Shown here piece after piece: positions 10,603 through 20,600 of a stretch of 64,000 nucleotides of DNA (positions are counted from its first letter, which is position 1; each line of letters starts with the position of its first letter). The notes below the pieces were generated by a model, which made no database searches, was not told the origin of the DNA, and worked only from the letters and a program-made list of their open reading frames with translations. The DNA lies in assembly GCA_000310025.1 (NCBI GenBank), contig FN649727.1, positions 8,899,734-8,963,733 on the forward strand, written 5' to 3'. The position numbers and the translations under genes were made by a program. The DNA comes from Ectocarpus siliculosus (taxonomy: Eukaryota > Sar > Phaeophyceae > Ectocarpales > Ectocarpaceae).

Positions 10603-11858
10603 TGACATGTCTCTGAATGTCGGCGACCTCCACCACACTGGGAGGGATGGCACGCCGATAGCAGTCTTCTGCTGCTGCTGTCTGGTGAACTACGTTCTAC
10701 ACCCTTTGCCTGAAGGTTTTCGTCCGGGTCAAACACCTTCATTCTCCATTGACCCACCTACCATGCAGAAAGTGCACAATGCACTTGCGGCGCACAATCA
10801 AGGGAAGGTTTGATGTCTGCCCCCGAAATGAGGCTTTTCAGCCTGGACGCGAAAGTATTCGGGAGCGTCGAGGGAGGAGGGCTTGGCCCTTGCAGTTGCA
10901 GGTGGCAAGGATGTAGGAACACGGGGTTGCAGGGGCGGTTGTGGGGAAAACATCTTGAATGAGGGGTGCCTCAGACAGCAAGACGGCGGAATTTATTTCT
11001 CGGTCGACCAGACGCAGTATTGAGCAACAATGCCGCACAGACTTTTGCGATTCTTGTTTGATTGGGATGGGGTTTTGATGGGCTTGTATTTGGATGCCCT
11101 CGCCAAAAGGGGGTGATTCCTGTTTCTGGGCGACGACAAAAATATCAGAAATGCAGACTGAATATGACGAGATTGAAGCCAAAAACAACATATCACACAC
11201 AAGGTAGACGAAACAACAATAGCAATAACAACAGGCACACGTGTCCCCGTCGGGTCAAGGTCGACTCGGGGAAGATCCAAACAAAGGTCGCGCATACACC
11301 TGTGCAAAGGCTCACTAACAAAGATCCAAAACAGAGGCCACGAAAACAAGCAGACTGTAACTGCGCGCTACATGGTTTTCTCCTCCCGGCCTACAGATTC
11401 TCTGTGAGGTTCTGTGACGGTCCGCCACAATACCCTATTTTTCTGTGAGGTTCTGTGACGGTCCGCCGCAATACCCTATTTTTCTGTGAGGTTCTGTGAC
11501 GGTGCTCCACAATACCCTATTTGTCTGTGAGGTTCTGTGACACCTCCGTACCCTACAGGGAATACCCCCGATGATCTGTGAAGATAAAATACCCTACAGA
11601 GAATATCTGTGACGGTGCTCCACAAAACCCTATTTGTCTGTGAGGTTCTGTGACGGTGCTCCACAATACCCTATTTTTCTGTGAGGTTCTGTATCACCTC
11701 GGTACCCTACAGAGATTCTCTGTGAGGTTCTCTGTAGCACCTCTGTACCCTACAGAGATTACCCGTACCCTACAGATCCAACCCGTGCAAAAAACGCATA
11801 ATTTCGCACACTAAATTGAATCCTACCCTATATCCAGGACAAATCCGTTGGCTCTTAC
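10603..11858. other. intergenic region between the 7TM gene and the NB-ARC-TPR locus
   Basis: No coding sequence is recognised. Its right half is filled by the 41-bp tandem array at about 11398-11775. The two neighbouring loci converge on this interval. Confidence 0.5.
11398..11775 (+). repeat. 41-bp tandem repeat array
   Basis: The unit begins TTCTGTGAGGTTCTGTGACGG, continues with (T/G)CYCCRCAATACCCTATTT, and repeats at about 41 bp. Early copies near 11398, 11441 and 11482 are nearly identical; later ones degrade into shorter blocks of CTGTGAGGTTCTGT and TACCCTACAGAGA. It contains several minus-strand short ORFs that are artefacts. It sits just beyond the last TPR exon. Confidence 0.85.
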
Positions 11859-11984
11859 CTGTGCCTCCAACAACCCCGCCCGGTTGCTGAGCCTGGTTGC
11901 CAGGTCTGGGTGGTCAGGGCCCAGCGTTTTCTCTCCGACCTCAATAGCTCGAAGGTACAGAGGGTCCGCCTCGGCATACTTGCC
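11859..11984 (-). CDS. intact TPR exon C (126 bp)
   Basis: The acceptor is at 11986-11985 and the donor is GTAAGA at 11858. The 42 codons read G-K-Y-A-E-A-D-P-L-Y, then GPDHPDLATRLSNRAG, ending LLEAQ. It is the last TPR exon recognised. A donor at its end implies a further exon, but only the 41-bp repeat array follows. Confidence 0.75.
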
Positions 11985-12044
11985 CTGGAAGGACAGGAGG
12001 AGGGACGAAAGAGATGTAAACCAAGGCCTGTTACAGCATATTAC

Positions 12045-12176
12045 CGAGGGATAAACGGCTCAACAATCACGTCCCGGTTGTCGAGCGACTGGGTCATATC
12101 GGGTTTGGTCCGGACACGCCGCCTTCTCTCTGACTGACTTTGACACGATCATAGAGGCGTTCGGCCTCGTCTTATT
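12045..12176 (-). pseudogene. degenerate TPR unit with stops
   Basis: The minus strand shows D-E-A-E-R-L-Y-D-R-V, a TPR helix A, preceded and followed by in-frame stops. It aligns with the degenerate unit at 12466-12600 under the same 424-bp offset as exons B and C, so the duplicated block carried one intact and one decaying exon. Confidence 0.5.
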
Positions 12177-12282
12177 TATTCTTTGCAAACAGCACGGGTT
12201 CGGTCAGCCAGTGGTGTACTAACAACCGAAATACTTCACAAAAAATAATAAACTCTATCCTAGGAGATTTCCAGAAAAGCAC

Positions 12283-12408
12283 CTGTGCCTGCAACAACGC
12301 GGCACGGTTGTTGAGCCTGGTTGCCAGGCTTGGGTGGTCAGGGCTCAGCGTTTCCTCTCCGATCTCAATAGCTCGAAGGCACAGAGGGTCCGCCTCAGCA
12401 TACTTGCC
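12283..12408 (-). CDS. intact TPR exon B (126 bp)
   Basis: The exon is 126 bp, phase 0 at both ends, with acceptor at 12410-12409 and donor GTGCTT at 12282. It reads G-K-Y-A-E-A-D-P-L, then SPDHPSLATRLNNRA, ending LLQAQ. It is nearly identical to exon C, 424 bp away, so the two arose by a recent tandem duplication. Confidence 0.75.
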
Positions 12409-12465
12409 CTGGCAAAGGAGGAAGGGGTGTGAACCAAGACTTGGTACAGCATATTGCCGAGGAAC

Positions 12466-12600
12466 AACGCCCAACATTCTCGCCACGGTTGTTGAGCGAC
12501 TGGGCCACATCGGGGTCGCTCCGGGCCCAGCGCCTTCTGTCGGATTGATTTGTGACACGTTCATACAGTGGTTCGGCCCGGTCGTACTTGCAACACAAAG
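12466..12600 (-). pseudogene. degenerate TPR unit
   Basis: The minus strand reads K-Y-D-R-A-E-P-L-Y-E-R-V and then DPDVAQSLNNRGEN, recognisably a TPR, but the region between the two helices is scrambled and the splice borders are weak. Its counterpart one duplication unit downstream (12045-12176) is worse, with stop codons. Confidence 0.55.
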
Positions 12601-12695
12601 GGGGCTCGGTCAGCCAGCCACGTACAAAAAACGAGGAGTTTCAGACAGCGATTTGAACCCTACGAAAATTCAAGAACAAGTCCTTTGGCTCTCAC

Positions 12696-12821
12696 CTGGT
12701 TCTCCAGCATCACCGCCAGGTTGTTGAGTGCTGCGGCCACCGTGGGGTGATCAGGGCCAAAAGACGTCTCGCAGATGGCGAGGGAGCGTTGGTACAGCGG
12801 CTCAGCTTCCTCATGCTTGCC
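12696..12821 (-). CDS. intact TPR exon A (126 bp)
   Basis: The exon has a CAG acceptor at 12823-12822 and a GTGAG donor at 12695-12691. Its 42 codons begin [14 protein letters not shown], carry GPDHPTVA at the helix A/B turn, and end [12 protein letters not shown]. It starts and ends in phase 0, so it can be added or removed without shifting the frame. This is the kinesin-light-chain type TPR of the algal NB-ARC-TPR family. Confidence 0.75.
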
Positions 12822-12882
12822 CTGGAACTCGACGCCAAACCGCACAACGAATGTGGTCAACACTTGTTAATGCTGAGGACGA

Positions 12883-13133
12883 AACACTCTACAGCACCGG
12901 TTGGGCACTGAAGCATCGTCGGGGTGTTCTTCGCCCACGGTTGAACCAAGAATTCAAACGTCCAAGTGCGTTTAGTGTCTGCTTCTTCGTGCTGGCCCTG
13001 GAATGCGAGGGAAAGGTGAGTGGAAAACACAACATGGTAGCCTAGCGTGCCCGGCTGGTTGCTGACAATCCGACGAATTCGCACAAGTAGTCAGCGACCT
13101 TCCGAACAGATGCTCAGCCTCGAGATTTATTCC
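12883..13133 (-). pseudogene. two degenerate TPR exons
   Basis: From 13133 the frame reads G-I-N-L-E-A-E-H-L-F-G-R-S-L after an AG acceptor, the first helix of a TPR, then loses the pattern. From 12997, after another acceptor, it reads G-Q-H-E-E-A-D, and an EEHPDDASV block typical of TPR helix B is found only after a frame change. Both are eroded copies of the 42-residue unit. Confidence 0.5.
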
Positions 13134-13692
13134 CTCGACAACTGCACAGCGCGTCAAATCGAGCACATAACATGCTGCCTTACGTCTGACGAGAATAGCC
13201 TGAAACGTCACGTATCCCTTTTCGCTGTGCAAACATATTGGTCAGATGGTAGCGTTCCGTACTTCGCATAAATGCATATCATCGCATACGTTCTACTGCA
13301 CGCGGTTGTTTCTACTTCTGTAAAATGAACCCTCGCCAGCATCTGAGCACCTTGTTGTCGTCAGCAGCGTTTGTAAAGGTCGAGGGCTCGCGGCAGCACG
13401 CTCTGAATCTATTCAAGCTGCATGGGATTACCGCACCCTTTCAATACAATAGCTCACAACAGAAATCCAAGCATTGGTGGTTGGGTCATGCGCTAAAGTG
13501 CGCCTAATCACAGGATAAACCCTCGTGTCACGACCAGAGTCCAGCGTGCACCGACGGGCACATAAGGAGTGTGGTCGAAGAACAAAATAAAAACAGTCGC
13601 TTCTTCATCAGATGCTGCATCAACTGCAGAGCATCGTCCAACATGGAACCGTGATGGTGATTCGCATCAGAACGTTCACTACGGCGCCTCAC

Positions 13693-14055
13693 CATAAGGT
13701 GCAAAACACGGCCAGCCTGTCGCCACGGTGCTCTCTCCGGTACCCCTTGGAGGTTCTTCGTGTACACAGCTGCGACTTGGTTCTCCCCCACGAGGTCCTC
13801 CACCGACCTCCAAAGGGCCATCAAGGAATACACACCGTCGCTCTTCTCCCCGTTCTCGACGTATCTTCGCAGAACGTTCAGCTGCCCCAGATACTCCGCG
13901 ATACGGGACGTTGCAATAGGCCGGCTGCGATCGGCTTTGAGCTTGGGCTTGAGGAACAGCAAGACTACATCGTGAACGCGAAAAGCATCCCCTGCAGGCT
14001 GGAGCATGGACTGATTCACGAGCTGTGCAGCGAACGTCTTGGCAGCCCCAGGAGC
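13693..14055 (-). pseudogene. NB-ARC exon 3 (winged-helix / linker region)
   Basis: After an acceptor at 14056-14057 the minus-strand frame reads A-P-G-A-A-K-T-F, then F-R-V-H-D-V-V-L-L-F-L-K, matching the V-H-D-L-V-L-D motif (MHD-like) of NB-ARC proteins. A helical LNVLRRYVENGEK stretch and LMALWRSVEDL follow. A GTGAGG donor lies at 13692-13687. The last 20 codons fit the family better in another frame, suggesting a further small indel. Confidence 0.6.
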
Positions 14056-14443
14056 CTGGAGGAGGCCGCGTAGAAGAGGAAGGGAAGACCAGCATTTGAT
14101 AAATACGGCTTCCAGCAAATACAAAACAATAATGGTAAAGATGAGCCATTATAAAGACCGTATTCCACTCCCACAAGCACGTGTGCCTGTTTGCTACCTT
14201 GATTCCCGAGGCTTCACAAAAAGTACTAACATCTACGAAAAAATCAAACACAAGCGCAGGGAAAATACAGAGGGCAAATACTTCATATCAACAAACTACC
14301 TGTACACGCTCCCTGTACGTTGAACCAAGACAGGCCGTGCCCGCTTGTGCACCTATGCGACAACAAAACAAAACGGTCAGTGACAGATGGCTCCCGCACG
14401 GGGTTCACTACTCCCGTTGCTCCGCCAACACCTCCCACCGCAC

Positions 14444-14742
14444 CTCGTCCCACAAATATTCCAGCATGTCAGACGGTACCAATGTACCCGGGGCGAGTGC
14501 CGCAAGGAACAGGCATGTTTTCCGCATGGCTGGGTCGTCTGCCATGACGCTCAAGCTCACTTCCAAGACAGCATCTACTCGTTCCGGTACGGTCGTGATG
14601 CGGTCGTTCCCCAGCCTTGTCGTCATCGCTTTGTTAAAGCCTCGTGCAAAGTTCGCCAGGACTTGGGATCTTGTGGGGGACCCTTGAGCAGCGGTGCGGC
14701 GAGGCCAAGCGAGAGTGGTAGAGTCCCACAGTCACCCACGAC
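14444..14742 (-). pseudogene. NB-ARC exon 2 (GxP/LPL region), frameshifted
   Basis: The exon follows a CAG acceptor at 14743-14744 and joins exon 1 in phase 0. It begins V-V-G-D-C-G, then TLPLSLGLAA, the GLPLA-like motif of NB-ARC proteins. It continues through a DPKSWRTLHEAL helix and then stops in that frame near 14625. The remaining part of the module, with V-L-E-V-S-L-S and a K-T-C-L-F-L-A-A-L strand, is in another frame and ends at LWDE before a GTGCGG donor. Confidence 0.65.
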
Positions 14743-14967
14743 CTGTCGCGAAGGGGCGGACGCATTCGTAGCTGAACTAAGAAGGCCGAGAACGACCGCA
14801 CTCTCTATAGATCGCCATCTTACAGCGCAAGCATAAGCTGTATACCAATCGTGCCAGAACTACCGTCCTGCTACCATTACGAAGAACGTAGCACAGGTGG
14901 GATACCAGCTGGCGCAACGCAAATCTGTTCGCAGTGAGAATCTGAATTCGATTGTCTAGACGGTCAC

Positions 14968-16007
14968 CTGCAACGCCTCAGCACGCGGTAACTCGAGGCT
15001 CTTGGATGCCCCGCAGCCGACTCTCAGTACCTCCAGGGCCTCGTCCTCCTGCATATCCCCCACCTCCACGCACTCTCCCGGCATCGACACCACCGAACGG
15101 TCGCGCGTGGTTACGAGCAGCTGCAGGCCCGTCAGCTTCAGGGTGTCAACGACCTCCCGCTCCCACACGTCGTCGAGCACGACCAAGCGCGGTGACACGG
15201 CGTCGGCACATACCGCTTTCAGGTAACGCGTCACTTCTTCCACGCTGCCCAGCCCGGGGGCAGTAGTCCCTGACGTTGACGCCACTCGCAACGCAAGCCC
15301 TTCCAACCAATCGTGGAGTTGATTCTTCGCGTCACGACCCACCCTCCACCAAAATATGCCGCATGAAAGTGCTCGCGGACCTTCTCATCTCGGACAACTG
15401 CGGACGCCAGGACCGACTTTCCCGCTCCGGCCATGCCGGTCAGCACACAGGGCGCGTCGCCCACAGCCGTGCTCGTGAGGTAACCAATGGCTACCCCGAG
15501 CAACGAAGGCCGTGAAATGTGGCCATCGGTCAGGGAGATCGCGCCTCGAGGTACCGAGGCCATAGCCGGCAACGTTGGAGGGCGCAACTGGCGATACACG
15601 GCCAACAACAGCTGGTGATGCTCCAGTCCGTCCACCAAGGCGATGTCGTTGCTGATGATGCGCAGACCCTCCTCGAAGTCGGTGAGAGTGCTCCGGTCGC
15701 TGCGGTGGACAAAAATCGCCCTCCACTTGCTGCCCTTGGCCCACTTCGCCGCAAAGGCCGCCAGATCGTTGGTCGTGGCGACGAAGTCTTTTATGGGCTT
15801 CTGCACCTGGGCGAGCGGACCAACCGCTCGGTCGTGCTGAATCAAGACTGTGGTGAGGAAAGCGCACCGGGATATCAACCTCTTCAGCTTGTCGTGGGAT
15901 TCCGCTGCACCTTCGACAGCCTCGATCAACCCCTTGAATGCTTGGCATACAGGCACTAAGGGCCCTACGCTCGCACTGTTGAGCACCCCAACCGTAGCTG
16001 TCGCCAT
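14968..16007 (-). pseudogene. NB-ARC exon 1: P-loop and kinase-2, with internal frameshift
   Basis: The start is taken at the ATG at 16007-16005 in a helical N-terminal domain of about 180 residues. The Walker A loop reads G-M-A-G-A-G-K-S. About 20 residues later, at roughly 15358-15363, the frame shifts by one base. The continuing frame has the GIFWWRVG block, then the kinase-2 motif LVVLDDVW and the LLVTTRDRSV (RNBS-B-like) strand. The exon ends at EALQ before a GTGACC donor. In the unshifted frame translation runs into an early stop (ORF end 15231), so the break is inactivating. The predicted role, if intact, is a STAND-class ATPase switch. Confidence 0.75.
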
Positions 16008-16150
16008 CCATGCCAGAGCCTCCTGTACGGGGGTGGGACAAGCCTCCCACTCTTCCGTTGCTCGAGCTCCGAGGTGCAGAAAGGCGGGCCAGGGGTTCTT
16101 TTGGGCAAGAAGCTTGCCAACATGGTCAAGCCGTTGCGAAGGGGAGGGGG

Positions 16151-16180
16151 AAGGGAGGGAGGGAGGGAGGGAGGGAGGGT
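16151..16180 (+). repeat. (GGGA)n microsatellite
   Basis: About seven GGGA units lie just upstream of the minus-strand NB-ARC start codon (16007), probably in its 5' UTR or promoter. Confidence 0.9.
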
Positions 16181-17625
16181 GGAAACTCAAGCATGAAAAT
16201 GAACGAGGTTTCTGAGAGCGAGGATGGGGGTTGGACAGGTCTACACTAAACGATGATGACATCTTGGAACGTGTGTCTTTCGTGTGAAGATAGCACGCAC
16301 TCTGCCGCAGTGGGCTCCACCGCTGCCACAAGGCCCGCTTGGCCTCCACTGGCAGGAGCACGTTGCATCCCAGCCGCCGTTTACTGTCGCAGACTCCGGC
16401 CTTTGCTGAGCATGAACGAGACACCACACGCGGACAATCAATTGCGAGGGTGACGAAAATGCATTCCGTTGCTAAACCTGTCAAAGGAAATGTTGTCAAG
16501 CTAACATATGTATGTTACCATGAGAAAACTTGTTATTTCTCCACGAAAATGCTCTTGTGCCTGCTACCCGAACCTGCTGCTGCGTCATGATGATCGCGTG
16601 GCGCTACATCTGTGCACACATGAACACGTCGGATTCTGCCGAGATCAGCAGCTGCGGTTGTGTCGGGCAACATCAAACGTGTCGCAGAGTATCTATATCT
16701 ACTTTAGCTTGAACGATGCTGCGAAGAAGTGCTTTAACGTAGTCGCCAAGTCAGCACTACAGCAGTACAAATGTACTCTGCGGGCAAGATCGCAGGCGAA
16801 AAAATCACACAACTTACTTGAAAAAGACCACGGTTGAAGGTTGCGTCGCCCAAGCGCAAACCAACTTTGGCGGGAAAAAATTAACATGGTGGTGGCATCC
16901 AAAAAAACAAAAAATAGCTGGTAAGGCCACGCGCTGCACCTCCCTGAGGTGGCACTACGCGTGCTGTCGCGCGAAGTACGTCACGTGCTAAATGGCAGCT
17001 GCTCGACTACAACGAAAGCTACAGCAGCAAGGGCGTACTCGAATATTGAACCAAAAGCTTCCAAGTTGCGGAGGAACTGCTGTCGGAGGGATTCCACGCA
17101 CCACTCACTCTTTCACATCTCACCTGATCGCACACTCGATTTGCAGGCACGGTGAATGTGCGGTGAACCCGAAACCTGCCGCTCTTAAGCACAACGCGCA
17201 CACTTGTTACTGGCTACTGCTGTTGACGTTGTGCCATCGTGAGCTGATTGGTCAATTGACGTTGTGCCTGGTACGCTGGCACGGCGCCAGTGGTGCTGCA
17301 CAGTACGTACCCCGTGCATCTTCGAATACCATCCGGTGAGCCCCCAGGAGAGAGGGCACTGTGGGCTGCGGGCAGAACAAACACCAAGAGCAACGAGACT
17401 TTGATAAGATCACGTCCTTGCATACCTGTACATACCGGAAGGAGGGCTCTTTGCAAGGGCATTCGTTTACACGGTTGGTGACGCGAAGCTGTTTGCTGCC
17501 AAGCTTCCCTGAAGAGAGGGAAGAATCCGAAGGTAGAAGCACAGCAGTCGGGTGCGGAAGGAAGCACACGCGGCTCAGGACGAGTACTGCTGCCGCTGCT
17601 GTTGCTGCGTGAGAGAGCTGGCAAG
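16181..17625. other. intergenic region between divergent NB-ARC and delta-COP genes
   Basis: No convincing exon is seen on either strand. The interval should hold the promoters of both divergent genes, but no clear TATA box or other motif can be assigned. Confidence 0.45.
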
Positions 17626-20600
17626 ATGGTGAGACCGACGATGGCAGAAAGAAGGTTGTGCACGAAGGGCCATGCTTGCTGCTCTGCACTGTTCTAGTTT
17701 GGGGTGGTAGCGCTAGGAGGTGTTTCATCCGACCGCCTTGTGAGGAGCAGGCCAGTAGTGCCGCACATTGCGCGCCTACGCAGTGTGTAGGGTGCAAGAG
17801 AGGCTTCCGTGTTGCCGAACCTCGTTGCCTCACCAAGGGTTGGGGGCAAGCTGCTGTTGTGGCCTCAACTTGTCGCGTTTGTGGCCCATGGATACAAATA
17901 CGTTGCGATTGTTCTTCGCCGCTCGAAAACAGGTGTGCGAGGGTTGTTGCAATCGTGTACACAGCAGTGTTCCAACCCGCGACTGCTGGTGTACCCTCTC
18001 CCTCTCGCATCTGGTACTACTGTGGTCAAATCCTATTCTATTTCCATGACTCTGCTACCGCCACCACAGCTGCCCTCGCGCAGCCCGTTCTGTTTTTATT
18101 TCCATCGACGTGGCGTTGTGTCTCTCTACCCTGTTGTCAGTGCGGCAGCTGGAAGTAGCGGTTGTGCTTTGCAGCAATGCCACGCACCCATCTGTATTCA
18201 GCAGGTTGCGCACCTGCTGTGAAATCTACAGCAGTTGAGGAGTGATGCGGTCCGCTCTTTTCAGATGGTTGTGCTGGCTTGAAAGTTTGAGTTTTCCGTA
18301 TCCGCGACATAGCCGACGAGAGGTCGGATTCAATTAATCTGTCACACGTCGTACACGGGCAATCGTTTTAAATTATCAGGAATGCACATGCGTCGGAACG
18401 CTGTACGCGGAACCTCCCGCACCTTGGTTATCGTCAACTACGTCGGCAATAGTGACCAGTCTGCTTTACTTACTACGTGTTCCCGTCCGGCACCGCCCTG
18501 TGAAACCGTCGTGTGCGACTAGAAACACGCCTCCACCCCTTTGAAAACCGGCGAAGTTTATCATATTACCCAGCGTATGCCCAGGGACTCTCGGCAAGTT
18601 CTTGATGCTCTTGCTAGCAATGTCAAAATGATGGAACTATGCACGACAGACCCCCGAACGTGTACCTACTCGCTTCCTCCCCCGGATTAAAACGCCTCCG
18701 AAGGTGGTTCTTTCGGCATCGATCACGACACGGAACGGGAAGGCTCTCCTGGCGAGGCAGTTCGTCGACATGAGCCGCATCCGTATCGAGGGTCTCTTGG
18801 CCGCTTTCCCGAAGCTCATGGGCACTGGTGAGAACGCGCGCCCCGCTCTATGGATCTAGCACTATTGATCTCGTCCAAAATTCAGAGTCCATGCTACTCC
18901 GTTTGCGTATCCGATGGGCTGCAACTGCAGGTGTGAGCCTCAATGTCATCGTCAGGTGTTTCCGGTGCTGGAGTTCCGTCGTATAGAGTACCGGTTCGAC
19001 GCACGTTGCGCGGTTTTGCTTGTTGATACCGCACGTTCCGCGAAGTTGATAGTGGCAAAAAAAAAAGTCGCTGCTCCGACTGTTCCAGCAGGGCCGTTTG
19101 CTTCGATGTACACTGTAGTCAGTGCTGGGCTATGATTGAACAAGCATAGCTAAATAGTCCGGCGCTTTCTACTTGGTCTCGGTACTGACCCACGTGCCAG
19201 TCTTTTGAGAACCGAATTGTGGGGGTACTGTACGTCAGGTGAAGAGGTTGCTCAGTGTTGACGCAGATCCAGCGGCCGCGTTGTGTCCGTCTTCGTGAAC
19301 CCAACATTTTGTTTGGGATTAATTTGCACTCGTACGTGGCCTTTTGTACTGATGCTTTTGTGTTTCTCCGGTAACGTGGAGGTCGCTTCGTCTGTCCTCT
19401 TTTTGGTGACCTCTCGTGTTACCATGTCCCGCCTATGTTCGTTCGGTCAATCTACATATCTGCTTATACGCACACGCACGCACGGCGCGCTCTCGCAGGC
19501 AACAAGCAGCACACTTTCATCGAGACGGAGACGGTCCGGTACGTGTACCAGCCGATCGAGAACCTCTTCCTGCTGCTCGTCACCAACAAGGCTAGCAACA
19601 TCGTGGAGGACCTCGAGACCCTGCGGATGCTCTCCAAAGGCGAGTGTAGACCCCTGCCGAAGCACTTCGACACACCACATCATGATGGTATCTTTCTCTT
19701 GGTTGCCTACACGCCTTTGTTCCAGTGGCATCACAGACGACTCCCTGCGCGATTATTTTATCTCGGTTAGTTTACCTCAACGACAGCAGAGGTTCGGACA
19801 CTTGCACGAGGACTCTGCCACCGACCTTCGCAGTGCAGACGACGACGTTGGAAAGTCAAGCACTCCTGCGCTTGCCGGCATTTTTCGGTGTCCAGACGAC
19901 GAAGTTGGAAGGTCAAGCACTCTGCGGTCGCTACCGTTTTTCGGGGGGGCAGAGGACGAAGTCGGAAAGTAGAGAACTCTGCGAACGATACGGGTGTACT
20001 CTTGAGTCCAAAGGCTGGTCCGGGTGTGTGCAGGCTACCCGGCGGTGTGCTTGGACGGCTGACGTGCGTGCGGAGCGGGTGCGCCTTGATCGGCGCCCCG
20101 ACCACACGCGACAGCTTTCTCATCGCATTCGCGCACGACCGTACCCATCCAGCCCAGCAGCCGGCCATTCACGTCTAAAATTCCATCCGTCTAGATGGTA
20201 CGCCTTCGGCTGCTGTAGCCTACCCCTACAGCATTCTCCGTTATTGGTCACTTCCATGTGGTCAAGCGTTGTACACACCGGCATTGACGCGATGTGCCGT
20301 GACTTAATGTGGTATATTGCCGTGTTTCTTGCGTCCGCGCTGTTCCTATTCGGTGGGGGTTCCGTGGAACAGTGGTGCCGGACGTGGCAGGGGGGGTCAC
20401 GGAGGACAAGGTGATGAGCAAGTCTTTCGAGCTGGTGTTCGCCTTTGACGAGGTCATCACTACGGGGGGGCACAAGGAGAACATCACTCTCCAACAGGCA
20501 AGCCACCTCCGCGAGCATAATGAAAGATATTTTGATGCCTTCGTCGTATGGGTGTTCGTTAACGCCCCGGGGTGGGGGGGGGGGGGGGGTAGCACGATCG

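Larger units (their letters stand above)
11848..12640. repeat. 424-bp tandem duplication carrying TPR exons
   Basis: The block from about 11848 recurs from about 12272. Exon ends, donor and acceptor positions and much of the intron (for example AACCAAG...TACAGCATATT.CCGAGG) match at a constant offset of 424 bp. Each copy holds one intact and one degenerate TPR exon. Confidence 0.8.
11859..16007 (-). pseudogene. NB-ARC-TPR receptor-like locus, decayed
   Basis: Read on the minus strand, three exons (16007-14968, 14742-14444, 14055-13693) encode an NB-ARC ATPase module and are followed by a string of TPR-coding exons down to 11859. Brown algae are known to carry NB-ARC-TPR genes, proposed as pathogen receptors, in which each TPR is one exon that can be shuffled. 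The layout here fits exactly. At least two single-base frameshifts (about 15360 and 14627) break the NB-ARC module, a further one is likely near 13720, and about four TPR exons are degenerate. As assembled the locus cannot give a full-length receptor; it may be a pseudogene or a reservoir of repeat exons. Sequencing error could explain individual frameshifts but not the eroded TPRs. Confidence 0.75.
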
